NCBI GenBank assembly: GCA_002077065.1
Contig: NAJO01000009.1
Location: 124,001 to 188,000, forward strand
Reading direction: 5' to 3'
Origin: Cryoendolithus antarcticus
Lineage: Eukaryota > Ascomycota > Dothideomycetes > Cladosporiales > Cladosporiaceae
Length of the DNA: 64,000 nucleotides
Under the pieces are notes generated by a model. The model did not search any database. It saw only the letters and a list, made by a program, of their open reading frames with translations, and was not told where the DNA came from. A program made the translations under genes and the position numbers. Positions 19,080-30,832 of this stretch are shown here, in pieces (positions within the stretch are counted from its first letter, which is position 1; each line of letters starts with the position of its first letter).

Positions 19080-21510
19080 TCAGACAGCTTTTACCCACCC
19101 AGCAGGCACAACGCCCTCACCCTTACCGCCTCGCACAGTACACCACCCATCCCCCTCATCATCCTTAATCAACACCAACCTCTCACCAGCATTCATACCC
19201 GTCTCCCCATCCCCACTCGGTTCATAAGTGTATAGCGCTTCGACGTACTTTACCCCCAGCGCACCACCGCCAGCACTTGTAGAGACCGTTCGCTTCCCTC
19301 GCCGTGGCGCGACGGCAGGTCCTTGTTTTCGCGGCGCAGTAGTGGAGTTCAGCGATGTGGTCGAGTTCGAGGCGGCGGAGCTGAGAGTTGAGATCGGACG
19401 TGGTGAAGGGCGAGGTTGAAGCTCGGTGTATGATGTGGGTACTAAGCCAGGGGTTTGGGAGGAGAACGGCGACAGGGGCCGAATGCGGAGCCAGCCTGAG
19501 CCGTCTGTGATACGTTGGAAGTCAGTGGGCTGAGAAAAGGAAGAGCAGGAAGGTGGACATACCATCAGATTCGACTACGGCGAAGTCGATGCCTTCCGCA
19601 ACGGAGATCTCACCATCACCATTGGCCGTATAAGCGTACAGCATCTTACCCTTCTGCTCACTCGAGCCGCTGTCGTCAGCATCTGGTGCACTTCTGTAAG
19701 CAGCAGGCGGAGGAGCCATGACTCTGTGCCCTTTACTGATCGGTGCCGGCTTCGTCTCCGCGGGACTCGTGACCGTCGCGCCTGACACACTCCGATGTGC
19801 AGAGGCTGCGTAGCCTGATGAAAGCGTGTTCATGGAGCCAATCGTGTCGCTTCGCTGAAGCGATGGCAAAGAGTCTCGGTGTGAGCTCGTGCCATTGCCA
19901 TTCCCATTCGTCGCCATCTCGGCACCAGCAGGCGCTGCGGCCATGTTCTGCGCCTCGACCTGCCGCTGCGCTTTTACGGCTTTCCTGGCATCCTTGTCGA
20001 GCTCTCCTGGGCAGTCTGCTGGGACTTTGAGCTCGCACTTCAGGTGGCATGTGTAGCCACAATCCATGCAGCTTAGACCTTTGGCGCTCAGACCCCAGAT
20101 CCGATCGCTACAGAGGTCGCAATTGGTGGGAATCTTGAACGTCTTGTTCTCGAATCTGTGCGCTCGCATGCCCACGCTGATGTCGCCCATGACTGCCGTA
20201 ATGGTTTCGACTTCCACTTCTGCCGTCACGCGCCGGCGTTCAGCCTCATGGAGTGACTCGGAGTGCACGAACAGCGATCGTACGACCTCGACTTCATCTC
20301 GTTTGTCTTTGCCTTCGCGAATGGCTTGCCGAACTCGCTTTGCGCCGTCTACTTCCCGGCGCTTAGCCTCGCATTCCTTTCGCAGTGCGCCAAGTGAGGA
20401 CTTGGACTTCGAAAGGATGTTCATTAAGAAGGTACGGCTTTGTGGGTCAGAAGCCATGCTGTTATCGTCCAGCCACACTGGACTTGGCTCAAAGACGAAG
20501 TCTGATGGCGGTTGCCATTGCTGGAGTGCATTGTGGCGAACAAACATCATGCTGTCGAGTACAGGGTTATTCCGAGGTATTTCGGAGGAAAGATGCGACA
20601 TTAGTTGCAGTGAACGGTCGAGTGTCTGCGTTTCCATCGTCGATGCGGCGCTCCAGATGTTGTTCAGGGTGGCGGTTCGCGCTTCGGACAGAGCTTGGAG
20701 AGCCTGGTTCGCAGATGGTCAGTATACCTATTTGACTCCAAGTGCTCGGTAGTGCATGGACGAGGTCTGGTGAATCTTACGTCGAGGAGTTCGGGGACAT
20801 ACTCGTAGTAGTATCTCTCCTTCTGTTTGTTCGTGACATTGATCGTGATCAAGTATGTGTTCTGCCAGCTTTCAGCGACGCTCTCCCGTCTCCCACCATC
20901 TCGGACAAACCTTCGTGTTCCGCATGTCAGCCTGCTGCTGGACATATGCTCCTTGCGCCTTCGTCTTGCCATGATCGAATGAACTCTCTATCTTCTTTCG
21001 CTTGTTCTCGACCTCTTGGCACACGCTGTCATATTTGCCCTTGGTCTTCTTCAGGTCTCCATACGATGAGTCCCGCTCCTTCTCCAGCTTTGCCGCATAG
21101 CCCTCGTGCTGCTTACGCAGGTCCTCATAGCGAGCGGCAAGATTCTTGAGTGGCTCCGCTAGCCCCGAGACTAACTGCTGGCTGAACCTCTCATGTTCTG
21201 CTGCTCTTGACTCGAGTGTTGACAATTGAACCGTCCATGTGGTCATAGAAGCACTCTCCAGTGATCCTGGCGTGACTGTAGGAGTATCGCCCACACTCAG
21301 ACTACTGCTCTTCTTGAGCTTCTTGTCGAAGTACTTCTTCGCCAACGCCGCAAGTTTGGCCGAGTAGTCCTTTTCAATCACAGCGCGCTCGCGGTAGAAA
21401 GCCTGTATATCATCGAGCCATTGGATGCCGCCGCCAACCCATGCATTGGCGTTCTTGAAGCCGTCCTTCAGCTCAGCGCCGAAGTTGGGTGCAATATCAA
21501 CCTCGGCCAT
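19080..21510 (-). CDS. BZZ1: Bzz1-type F-BAR / C1 / double SH3 actin-patch protein
   Basis: Endocytic adaptor that binds curved membrane and recruits WASP/Las17 to drive Arp2/3 actin assembly. Four exons: 21510-20911, 20861-20781, 20703-19563, 19504-19080 (introns 49, 77 and 58 bp), 748 residues. F-BAR: residues about 10-260 ('FGAELKDGFKNANAWV', 'AFYRERAVIEKDYSAKL', 'ERYYYEYVPELLD'). C1 zinc finger: about 395-445, with the H-x12-C-x2-C-x13-C-x2-C-x4-H-x2-C-x7-C pattern ('HRFENKTFKIPTNCDLC' to 'CHLKCELKVPADC'). SH3-1 near 575-630 ('GKMLYAYTANGDGEIS', finishing across intron 3 as 'DDGSGWLRI'); SH3-2 at the C-terminus ('VKYVEALYTYEPSGDGE'). Domain order and length match yeast Bzz1. Divergent from DBP5. 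Confidence 0.95.
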
Positions 21511-21976
21511 CGTTCATCGTTGGGCAGGGTGTGCTGCAGTCGTGAAACATAGCAGGTCTCTAGTAATACAATGCGCGGTATGCACTGTGCCGAGACGTGG
21601 ACTTCGTCACTTTCCGCAGTCAATCGCTCGGCGCCTCCACATCCGCGTCTTCATTTATCCACAGTGTAGACGGACAGCGATTCAGGTGCGATGTGGGTCA
21701 TCCCTGCAACGCGGCTGGCGGGACGTTCCTGCCCCGCGCTTGCAGATGGCCTGCGCGTGGGGCTCTCGAATAATTGTTGATCGACTTCACTGATTCATGC
21801 AACACTTCATGACTTCAGTGCAGGGCGTGCACACGACCGACAGACGCGGAATACACTCACGCCATCACTTAGCGCTATTACTACGTGTATAGCTGCTTTC
21901 ACGGGCTCTGACCGCTGCACTCGCCCGCAGCACGAGACAGGGCATTGATTGCTGCAAACCTCACCTTCACTTCGCA
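21511..21976. promoter_or_regulatory. Divergent promoter region BZZ1/DBP5
   Basis: 466 bp between two divergent start codons. Nothing recognisable beyond expected promoter function. Confidence 0.4.
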
Positions 21977-23670
21977 ATGGCGGACAACAAGTCTTCTGAC
22001 ACGACTGGCATCGCCAAGAGCTTTGCCGATCGTCTATCGTTCCCCGACCAGACCAACGGCACGTCTTCAGACAAGCCCACCGAAAAGTTCAATTGGGCGG
22101 ATGAGGTCGAGACTCCAATCGAGGCATCGCCACAGCCTGCACCCATCGAGAAGGTTGACGCGACTGAGGCTACAACGAAAGAAGTACCAGCTAAGCCCGC
22201 CGCCTCGAACGACTCATCACTCAGCATGGCGCAAGGTGACGGCGCCAGCACGTGGCTCAATGGCTCTGGTTTGGACGAGCCCGAATTCGACGTAAATGTC
22301 AAGCTCGCCGACCTTCAGGGTGATCCAAACAGTCCTCTCAATTCCATTAAGAGCTTCGATGAGCTCAATCTGTACGTCACATACGTTACTGCTTGCTGCA
22401 TCATATACTGACTTCATGCAGCTCAGATGCCCTCCAACGCTCTCTCGCCCTGAACGGCTTCCACAAGCCTTCGAAAATCCAGGAGCGTGCGCTTCCTCTA
22501 CTCATGAAGAATCCAGCCTCGAACTTCATCGGCCAGTCACAATCCGGAACTGGCAAGACGGCCGCATTCACACTCAATATGCTCACGCGCATCGACCTCA
22601 CAAATCCAAGCCCACAATGCCTCGTTCTCGCTCCCACGCGTGAGCTAGCTCGTCAGATCGCCAGCGTCGCGAAGATGCTTGGCATGTTCATGGAGGCTGA
22701 CGGTCTCACTATCGGCGAGGCAATTCCCAACCCTGCCAACCGCGGCAAACCGGTCAACGGACAAATCATCGTCGGCACACCCGGCACGGTGATGGACGTG
22801 ATGAAGCGTCGCCAGCTGGACACTCGCAGCATCAAGGTACTCACCCTGGATGAGGCCGACAACATGCTTGATATCGGTGGCATGGGCGACCAGTGCCAGC
22901 GCGTAAAGCAACAGCTATCGAAGAACGCACAGATCGTCCTCTTCTCGGCCACCTTCCCGGACCAGGTCCTTAACTTCGCAAACACTTTCGCGCCGAAGTC
23001 CAACCAGATCACACTTGAGGTGGAGAAACTCACAGTCAAAGGTATCAAGCAAATGTACCTCGACTGCGACAGTGACGAGGCAAAGTACGAGGCACTCCTA
23101 AAGTTCTACTCCCTCATGACAATCGCCTCGTCGATCATCTTCGTCCGTCGTCGCGACACGGCAACCGAGATCGAGAAGCGCATGGTCGCGTCTGGTCATG
23201 CCGTCGCAGCCCTATCCGGTGCCCTCGAGGGCTCCGAGCGTGACGCAGTATTCAACCGTTTCCGCACCGGCGAGGCAAAAGTCCTCATCACCACCAATGT
23301 CCTCGCCCGCGGGATCGACGTCCAGACCGTGACTATGGTCATCAATTACGACGTTCCCACAACGCAAGATCACCAGCCCGATTACGAGACATACCTGCAC
23401 CGCATTGGTCGCACCGGACGCTTCGGCCGCACCGGCGCTGCTCTCACATTCGTCCACGACCGCCGTAGCTGGGAGATGCTACAAGAGATCGGCCGCCACT
23501 TCGGCATTGAGCCTACCAGACTTGACACGAGTGATTGGGACGCTGTGGAGAAGATGCTCAAGGGCGTTATGAAGAATGCGCGGAATGCCGGGGCGAAGGA
23601 GGAGGTGAAGACGGAGCCTGTGAAGGCTGAGCCCGTCGAGGCTGCGAAGGAGGTCACTATGGATGGCTAG
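21977..23670 (+). CDS. DBP5: DEAD-box ATP-dependent RNA helicase Dbp5
   Basis: mRNA-export helicase acting at the cytoplasmic face of the nuclear pore with Gle1/IP6. Two exons, 21977-22371 and 22422-23670 (50-bp intron, gtacgt...catgcag), 547 residues. The joined frame reads 'FDELNLSDALQRSLALNGF'. Q motif 'GFHKPSKIQERALP'; Walker A 'GQSQSGTGKTAAFT' (the GQSQSGTGKT form is typical of Dbp5/DDX19); Ia 'PTRELARQ'; DEAD 'LDEADNMLD'; SAT 'FSATFPDQV'; motif VI 'HRIGRTGRFGR'. Longer than yeast Dbp5 through an acidic N-terminal extension of about 130 residues and a charged tail with two imperfect repeats (KTEPVKAEPVEA). Confidence 0.95.
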
Positions 23671-24374
23671 GAGCCGTACTAGATGTTTGCCTGATTTCGT
23701 GAGCTGAGACTGGGGAACTGTACGGAATGGGAGTCATCGAGGAGCGCACGACCGTGTACAGCATGAGCATCGCAGGGCGTTGGACGGGCTAATGTCCAGG
23801 ATTGACCGAAGTGTCTCCCTTGTTTGGAGTTCTTGCCGAGAGTAAGGCTAGCGCGATAAGCGCAGAGGATGTCGACGTATGGCCGGATGAGCGTATGAAA
23901 GAGCTGCCTTGGAGCACATCGTCAATGCGCACAACAGGCAGCGTTCACATTATGATCGCGCATGGCTGAGACGGCCTGCGATAGTGCGCGCTATGGTAGA
24001 CAGAAAACCAGCAGCGTGTCTACCTACTTCCAGCCCCGAGTCGCACATTTCCGCATGCTCATATGGAATACCTTGCAAAGTCTTCGCTACATGTACGTGT
24101 CATGGCCCTCGCCCACCTTGGACCTTGAAACTGTACTGGGGACTTGATTCGCACCTACTGGTCGTGAGGAGCTTTTACTTCCTGCGTAGATCTATCTATC
24201 GCAGCCTTTCTCTGCATTCCGCTCCCAGCATTCGGAGCGCTCGTGCAGGTTGCGCATGGCTTTCTGCTTGCATTGCGGCGATAGTTTTCCAGGCGTTTGC
24301 ACAGCAGTTGGCTCGCGCAGTGCACCAGGCGTCTCGGCAAAACCAATGGGTTCCGTCAGTAGAACTTAGCTCCT
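23671..24374. other. Convergent intergenic region DBP5/ARP2
   Basis: 704 bp between two facing stop codons. Open frames (23909-24436, 24155-24346) have no motifs and partly overlap the ARP2 end. No feature supported. Confidence 0.5.
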
Positions 24375-25726
24375 TCACCTCCCGCCCAGCTTTTCGAGAG
24401 CCCTCGGGCCCTGCTCCTCCCACTCCGCCTTACTAACCCACATATCCTCCCTCTCCGCCATGATATTCGCCAACACCGCCCCGCCGAGGAAGACCATGTG
24501 CCTCCTTCGCGGGGGATCCTCGATCCTCACTTTGAACTTCTCCAGCCTCTCCGGATCACCCTTCAACACACGCGTCAACCACAATTGCTTGATTTCTTTC
24601 TCCATTCGGGAAGGTAGACCGGGGTACATTGAGCTGCCGCCGGAGAGCACGATAGCGCGGTAGAGAGAACTGCGAATATCGACGTCTGCGGATTGGATGG
24701 TCTGGAAGAGAAACTCGGCTATGCCTGGTTGCTCGACGTCGACGAGGTGCGGTTGGAAGAGGCATTCGGGGGCTTCGAAGCGTTCGCTGCCGACTCTGAT
24801 CACGCGGCCGTCGGGGAGGGTGTAGGATTCTACGAGGACTGTGGTGTCTTCTGACAGCTTCTGGTCGAGCGCGAGGTCGTAGGAGACGTAGCACAGCTTC
24901 TCCTTGATGGCGCGGACGGTTTCGAAGTCTGCTGTTCGGTTGAGAGCGTAGCCTCGTCGTAGGAGGAGCGAAATGAGATTCCGCGTTACGTCTCGGCCTG
25001 CCACATCCAGTCGCCGCGTCAAGTGGTTGAGCACTGTGGACTCGTACACCGGTACAATATGTGTCACGCCGTCGCCCGAGTCTACTACTACGCCCGATGA
25101 TAAGCCTTGAGCGTAGAGGGCTAGCACGGCTTGGATGGCGACGTAGAGGCCGCCGAAACCGTAGCGCTCGAACATCACTTCGGCCATGTGTTCGCGGTTC
25201 TTCAGGGGGTTCATGGGTGGTTCGGTTAGGAGAATCTTGCGGTTTGTGGGGTCCAGCTTCATTTTCTCGTAGAAGGTGTAGTCCCAGAGGTGTTGCATGT
25301 CGTCCCAGCGTTTTACGATGCCGTTCTCCATCTGCAGATTGCCCCTCCTGGTCAGCGGAACGCCGGGAAGAGGCTTGGGGTTAAGTTCAACGACGCACTG
25401 GGTATGTGATTTGGAGCATGCTTCGTGCTGCTGCGGCTTCGTCGCCGCACATGATGTCTTTCAGGACTATGCCTTCTTGGTTCTGCTCTTCTGTGCGGAG
25501 GATGGGGCGGCCGACTATGGAGGGGTATTGGTGGTCGGGGAAGTTCTGTGTGCGAAATGTGAGTAGCTGATCGAATAGAGTAGCCCATGGACAGTTGAGA
25601 GGGAACGTACAGTGCCGGCATAGCCAGCTTTGAGGAAACCGGTCCCGCCATCGAGGACTGGAGGGTGTCAGCTGGGGATCTGGTGGGGGAGGAGGAGTGG
25701 GTGGTACCGATAGGGACTTCCGCCAT
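24375..25726 (-). CDS. ARP2: Actin-related protein 2 (Arp2/3 complex)
   Basis: Nucleating subunit of the Arp2/3 complex at cortical actin patches. Four exons: 25726-25708 (19 bp), 25657-25611 (47 bp), 25545-25399, 25331-24375; introns 50, 65 and 67 bp; 389 residues, the exact family length. The tiny exons give '[20 protein letters not shown]', then '[21 protein letters not shown]', then '[16 protein letters not shown]' joining '[20 protein letters not shown]'. Nucleotide-binding loops: 'LDGGTGFLK' and '[17 protein letters not shown]'; C-terminal '[19 protein letters not shown]' and '[14 protein letters not shown]'. An open frame starting at 25331 alone would omit the first 71 residues, including phosphate loop 1. 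Functionally linked to BZZ1 about 3 kb away (both actin patch). Confidence 0.96.
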
Positions 25727-25956
25727 GGTGGCGGTGTGGGAGAGGTCTTCAGAGATCGAGGAGAAACGCGAAGAAGCCAGTCGTCACCAATGATTCAGTA
25801 CATGTGTTGGCGCATAGAAGTGTTCGACATGCCAGGCCCTCACTTCCCCAGTCGATAGAGTGACGTGGAGTGCTTCGCCTCGCCAAGAGTTCGACATCAA
25901 CGTACCTGCATGTCCACCTTCCTCCACCATCACTCCAACAACGTTCCATCCACTCC
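25727..25956. promoter_or_regulatory. Short bidirectional promoter ARP2/SDH6
   Basis: Only 230 bp separate the divergent start codons of ARP2 and the SDH assembly factor, so the promoters must overlap. No specific factor site is claimed. Confidence 0.5.
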
Positions 25957-26196
25957 ATGCCCCGCCTCTCCGGTCTGCAAAAGGCTGTCCTCGCCCTCTA
26001 CCGCCAATGTCTGCGCACCGCTCGCACGAAGCCGGAACACTCACGGCCACACTTCCAATCCTTTGCGCGGAAGGAGTTCGACAAAAACATTCACCTCGAC
26101 AAGAAGGACTTCAGTGCGATTGAGTTCTTCTTGAGGAAGGGGACGAGGCAGCTGGAGACGTATGCTGATAAGGGCGTGAGGGATGTCGTTGGCTGA
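25957..26196 (+). CDS. SDH6: Succinate dehydrogenase assembly factor 1 (LYR protein)
   Basis: Intronless 79-residue LYR-motif protein. SDHAF1/Sdh6 helps insert Fe-S clusters into the Sdh2 subunit of complex II in the mitochondrial matrix. L-Y-R at residues 14-16 ('KAVLALYRQCLR'), basic helix 'RKEFDKNIHLDKKDF', and the SDHAF1-type end 'IEFFLRKGTRQLETYAD' then 'GVRDV'. I start at ATG 25957 because the family begins a few residues before 'GLQKAVL'; upstream in-frame extensions to 25870 use non-ATG starts and encode unrelated sequence. Length matches the family. Confidence 0.9.
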   Translation: MPRLSGLQKAVLALYRQCLRTARTKPEHSRPHFQSFARKEFDKNIHLDKKDFSAIEFFLRKGTRQLETYADKGVRDVVG

Positions 26197-27123
26197 ACGG
26201 AACATGCATGGGAGTTGATGGCATGGCTTGAGGAATGAAGGCGAGGATGCTCCGAGGGCCGCTACTACGAACGGCTACGCACCGATGACATTGGATCTTC
26301 ATGCTGCAGCCTCTGTCAAAGCTCCAAGAACAGCTGAGCGCTGCGCAAGGCCGCTGGAGACACGCTATTGCTGTCCGAGTTGCTATCGCGCAGCATGCTA
26401 CGGAATCGCCGCTATTCCACAGCAGCGCTACAGCTCATAGTGCTTAGTCACGATAGTGCCTGGTCAGATATCCTCGCTGGTATAGGTCGCCGATACACCC
26501 TTGTCGGTAGATGTGGACTGGCAGATACCTGAACCCGCATCAGTCTGCAGAACCCGCTTTGAGGCGCAGCGAGCCTCCGTGTGGAAGCGTTCAGTTCAAC
26601 AAAACGCGCTGGACCTGGCATCGACGCCCGGTCTCTACTCCGACACTGCTCTATCGGTGGCTAAGGGAAATCAGGCGATGATCTGCTCGTGGCCCATCGA
26701 CCTTCGCGGACACCAAGTCCATCGCTTCTTGATCGATCACGGACATGGAGGGGCAGCCTCCCAGCTCGAAGGACAGCTCATCAAGGCGTGTGGTTAAATG
26801 TATTGGATTGTGCATTTTGCCACAGTCTCGGACGTTCCATCGAGAGAACGCGATGGCGTCTTGAAGGGAACAGCACAAATGAGGTGACTCGAGGACACAG
26901 AGTGCACTGCAGACTGAATTTTGACCGCCATAAGCCACGTCACAGAGGAGGAGATCAACACTCACCCGATCACGACATGCTCGGTACGCTCGCTGCTTGA
27001 CGCGAGGGACCGAATCTAGCTTTCAGTCGCATTGGCTTGGGTCGCGAAGAGAGCGAGGGAAGTGCCAGAGCACGTACGCATTAGAAACAACACAGGTATC
27101 AAATCGTCCATCATTCATACAAA
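26197..27123. other. Convergent intergenic region, no gene called
   Basis: 927 bp between facing stops of SDH6 and the NRPS-like gene. A minus-strand open frame (26651-26965, 104 residues, Cys-rich N-terminus) and a plus frame (26501-26797) overlap each other; neither shows motifs or a plausible splice partner. Confidence 0.4.
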
Positions 27124-30100
27124 CTATTCACTTCGTACCTCCTCCTTCCATCTTCCAGCCCACACCTTCACATACCTCTCCATTAGCCCACTCTGGACCA
27201 CCTGCCCGACCTCCCCAAGCAGAGCACACTGCTCTGCAGTCCTTTTCGTCTCGAACGTAAGTCCCGGCGCGTCTTCACCATCGTCAGCAGCCTTACTGCC
27301 AGCATTATACTTCTTCCGCCAAAAGTCTAATAATTTGATACTCGGATTCTTCGCCGGATCTGGTTCGCTCTTCGCGAGACGATCCAGCCACTCACTGGTA
27401 CCCACCACCTCAAACTTCCCCAACTCTGCTTCGCACTTCCGAAGCGCGGGAAGCAAATCGCGTGTCCAGTGGAATGTCTTTGGGTTCACCAGGTGGTAGA
27501 CCAGATCATCCTTTGCCTGCTGCTCTAGCCCATCGCGAAGCGCGATCTCCACAACAGCCTCCGCACAAACATCAACAGGCAGCCAGCTTACCTTCTCGTC
27601 TAGCATCGGCAAGCATCCAGTGCTGACAGCAGAGCGGATCATCAGCGCCACAGCTTCCGTCTCGTTCCAAATTGCCGCCTGCGTATCGCCGCTCAGCTGC
27701 CCAATCCTCAATACCCTGCTCTCCATTCCCGTGGCAGTGGCGGCGGCATGCGTAATCCGTTCTGTTACCAACTTACTCCGTCCATACCCCGTAGCCTGCG
27801 CGTGCCGTAGCTCCGGCGCCGGCAGCTCAGAAATGGAGGCTGGTTTCGGCGTGCCAGAGGCGGAGGAGATGGAGCTGCAGAAGAAGAAGGCTGCCGGTTT
27901 CGGTAACGCTGAGGAGAGTGCAAGGGAGATGAGGTGGTGAGTGCCAGCTATGTGTTGCGTTTCGAAACTGCGGACGGGGAGGTTGAAGTTCACGGCCCAG
28001 GCGGAGTGGATTATGCAAGTTAGGGTTTCGCGGAGATGGGTTAGGATGGGTTCTGGGAGGCCTAGGGATGGGAGCGAGAGGTCTGAGAGGTGGACGTGAA
28101 CGCGCTGGAGTTGGGAGGATGTGAGGGAGATTTGGCGGGAGGTGACCGACTGGAGGAGTCGGGTTCGGGCAACTTCTGTGGAGGAGGCGCGAATGAGGCA
28201 GTGTACTTCTGCGACGTCTGCGTTTTGGAGGAGGGAGGCTAGGATGAAGGCGCCGAGATTTCCAGTGACACCTGTCAGAAGGACGGTCTGCTGAGCAGGC
28301 TGGGTGGAAAGGGTTGGCTTATGTGGGGGAAAGACGGAGTACTTGTCGATGAGCTGTTGCATGACCTCCAATTCTTCGTTGGCGTCAATCTCAGCGAGCT
28401 CGCCGGTGCGCCGGGCGTGGAGATATCTGGCGAGACCGCGAACATTGCCTTGCTCGAACACAACGTTCTGACTCAGCGGCTGCGTCGACTCGCCAAGATC
28501 AAGGTGCTTCTGGATCTCTCGCCAGACTCGCGTAGTCTGCAAGCTGTCGACGCCTGCGGCAAAGATGTCCGAGTCTGCGTCTGGGAGTGGGATGCCGAGA
28601 TTCTTGCGGAAGCGCTCCAGTAGCCAGCTTTGTAGCTCGCTCTCCGATAAGGCCAGCTTCGTGCCCGAGCTGCTGACATCTGTAAGCTTTGCGTATACAG
28701 AGTCGATGTCCCTGGCGAATTGCACATAAATTTGCGCCCGTATGGCGGTATTCTTGTCCGTCCGTGGATACACGACATCAGCACCCTTCACAACAACAAG
28801 ATCGCGCGTGATGCGGGCAAAGCTCTCTGCGCGCGTATTCGCAAGCTCGATAGTCGGCCAGACCTGCTCCAGAAACTCAGCATCATCCAGCTCAGTACCT
28901 TGACCTGCCGATCGGAACAACAGCGCGCCTGGCATGGTCTGCTGGAAACCAAAGATTACTGCCTCCTGCACCATTGGATGTTGGCGCATAGTGCCTTCCA
29001 TCGGGACTGGTAGTACTTTCTCGCCGTTCACGAGTGTGATTCGGTCGTCGAGTCTGCTGAGATACTTGTAAAAGTTGCTCTTGCTCGGATCAGAATTGCG
29101 TGTGAAGAGATCAGCAGTGCGGAAGCTGTTCTGTGGGTTCTTCTCGCTGAACGGTGGCACTGAATTCGATGGTCCTTTGGATGGTAAGCCATCCAGCGCA
29201 ACGCATTCGAAGACGCCAGGCGCGATCTCGTCCATTAGTGTGTGGACTGCGACTGGCGACCAGAGCCGAAGGTATGACCACTCCTTGTCTGTGTCGAAGT
29301 GGCGAAAGGACGTCATGATCTGGCCCGTTTCTGTGGCGCCGTAGTTGCCTACGAGGTTTACGCCGCGAGACACTAGTAAGTCTCCGAGGTCATCGGGGCA
29401 CGAGCTACCAGCGTACATCACAAGCTTTGTCTTCGCAAGAGCTTCGATGCCCGCCCGCTTCTCTGCGAGCAATTTCAGAACATAAGGCACAGCGCTGACC
29501 ATTTGTGGGACGGCTGCATTGATGCCGGCGAGCAAAGTAGCACTCGTGACCGGTAGCGAGTGGTTGCCAAGAAACATTGTCGATCTCGTGTAGAAGGACC
29601 GGCCGAGCTCCATCAGAGCATGCCCGTGGAAGAGAGGCGATACACAAAATGACCGAAGCGCGAAACTCTTCCGCCAGTTGGCCAGGCATTGCCTGTTGGT
29701 GAGCAGGATGGGTTTCGGGAAGCCAGTGCTGCCGGAGGAGTGTAGGATCCATGCGATTTTTGAGGCCTCTTTGGCTCGATCCAGAGCTTGTCTGGCAAAA
29801 GGCTGGGCATCAGGTCGACCGTGCCAGTCTGATCTGCTGAGCATTGGGATCTTGATACAGTCTGGTCGCTCTGATGCGATGTCCTGAGCAACGGCATTGA
29901 GCTTGCCCGGCACGATGATCGCACTACAGTCCACCATGCCCATCAATCGAGCATAAGCCGGTGCCGTAAGCCGAGTGCTGAGGAACAGAACAGCATAGCC
30001 AAGTCGATTCAGGGCGAAGAATGTCACAACAACCTCGAAGCTACTCGGGGTAAGGAGGGCGACCACGGGTGCCTTTTGGAGGGTTGGCTCTGCCGGTGAT

Positions 30101-30351
30101 AGACCGTGCTTGACGTAGAACTCGCAAGCAGTGTCAACGTATCGATTGACATCTGCTGCTGTGTGCTGCTCGAAGTCTGATGCTGTCTGAACAGGGTAGC
30201 AAACAAGCGGAGGCTGGTCGTGCTCAGACGCGTGACTTCGTAGTAGCCCGTCAATGGTCAGGAAGCTCTCTATCGGTGGGTAGGCGGAGTGATCCGCCTT
30301 GGTCGCGCTTATGGTAGGCTTTACAGTAGTGGTAGTGGTAGTAGTAGCCAT
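27124..30351 (-). CDS. NRPS-like A-T-R reductase (alpha-aminoadipate reductase-like architecture)
   Basis: Intronless 1075-residue single-module enzyme: adenylation, thiolation, thioester reductase. It should activate a carboxylic acid with ATP, load it on the phosphopantetheine arm and release it reductively with NAD(P)H as aldehyde or alcohol. Adenylation core motifs: 'LHSSGSTGFPKP' (residues 203-214), 'NYGATETG' (336-343), 'LSRLDDRITLVNGEKV' (431-446; the Lys is needed for adenylate formation). Carrier site 'AAGVDSLQT' with Ser603. Reductase: NAD(P) loop 'LLTGVTGNLGAFI' (691-703), catalytic 'GYGRSK' (855-860). No condensation domain, so not peptide-forming. The N-terminus is a Thr run from a GTAGTGGTAG-type microsatellite. 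An aryl-acid or other carboxylic substrate is likely; it lacks Lys2-type length and extra domains, so not lysine biosynthesis. Confidence 0.92.
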   Translation of the reverse strand: MATTTTTTTVKPTISATKADHSAYPPIESFLTIDGLLRSHASEHDQPPLVCYPVQTASDFEQHTAADVNRYVDTACEFYVKHGLSPAEPTLQKAPVVALLTPSSFEVVVTFFALNRLGYAVLFLSTRLTAPAYARLMGMVDCSAIIVPGKLNAVAQDIASERPDCIKIPMLSRSDWHGRPDAQPFARQALDRAKEASKIAWILHSSGSTGFPKPILLTNRQCLANWRKSFALRSFCVSPLFHGHALMELGRSFYTRSTMFLGNHSLPVTSATLLAGINAAVPQMVSAVPYVLKLLAEKRAGIEALAKTKLVMYAGSSCPDDLGDLLVSRGVNLVGNYGATETGQIMTSFRHFDTDKEWSYLRLWSPVAVHTLMDEIAPGVFECVALDGLPSKGPSNSVPPFSEKNPQNSFRTADLFTRNSDPSKSNFYKYLSRLDDRITLVNGEKVLPVPMEGTMRQHPMVQEAVIFGFQQTMPGALLFRSAGQGTELDDAEFLEQVWPTIELANTRAESFARITRDLVVVKGADVVYPRTDKNTAIRAQIYVQFARDIDSVYAKLTDVSSSGTKLALSESELQSWLLERFRKNLGIPLPDADSDIFAAGVDSLQTTRVWREIQKHLDLGESTQPLSQNVVFEQGNVRGLARYLHARRTGELAEIDANEELEVMQQLIDKYSVFPPHKPTLSTQPAQQTVLLTGVTGNLGAFILASLLQNADVAEVHCLIRASSTEVARTRLLQSVTSRQISLTSSQLQRVHVHLSDLSLPSLGLPEPILTHLRETLTCIIHSAWAVNFNLPVRSFETQHIAGTHHLISLALSSALPKPAAFFFCSSISSASGTPKPASISELPAPELRHAQATGYGRSKLVTERITHAAATATGMESRVLRIGQLSGDTQAAIWNETEAVALMIRSAVSTGCLPMLDEKVSWLPVDVCAEAVVEIALRDGLEQQAKDDLVYHLVNPKTFHWTRDLLPALRKCEAELGKFEVVGTSEWLDRLAKSEPDPAKNPSIKLLDFWRKKYNAGSKAADDGEDAPGLTFETKRTAEQCALLGEVGQVVQSGLMERYVKVWAGRWKEEVRSE

Positions 30352-30832
30352 ATCCGCGGTGCTTATAGTTGCATCTGGGTAGACAAGTGCGCGAGATTCA
30401 AGTCATAGGAAACGGTGGCGCATCGACAAGAAAGGAAAGCGGAATATCAGCGTAGCATTACCTATCAGGGCATCCTCAACTACATGTATCCGGTCGTCGT
30501 TGTCTGCTTGGCCGCTGTCAGTCTCTTAATGCACCTCGGCGATCATTAGGGCGAGGTCACGGCTTTGCATCCCGACACTCTACATGTACCTATACCGCGC
30601 GCGTGAGCAACGGTCTTTCAGATGCCGATGGCAAAGTCGCTCGCCGACGTGCTGGTATGCTTCCTATATGCTACGATGTTGTTGTAGATTACGAGTGAGA
30701 GAAGCATTACCAAGACACCGCCCAGGCATTTTGAGTCTAACCCAAAACACCCGTTCGCCGGATTGAGAGATCACTCCCGGCGCGACACCCCCTCGCTTCG
30801 TTCAAAGATCGACATTTTCGCTATGAACGGTC
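30352..30832. other. Divergent promoter region, NRPS-like / SAM35
   Basis: 481 bp between divergent starts. A first ATG at 30823, ten bases before the SAM35 start, opens an 18-codon out-of-frame ORF overlapping it (see the findings). Confidence 0.5.

Noticed and set aside
26651..26965. 104-residue Cys-rich minus-strand frame
   Set aside because: Overlaps plus-strand frames of similar size; no signal peptide, no recognised fold.
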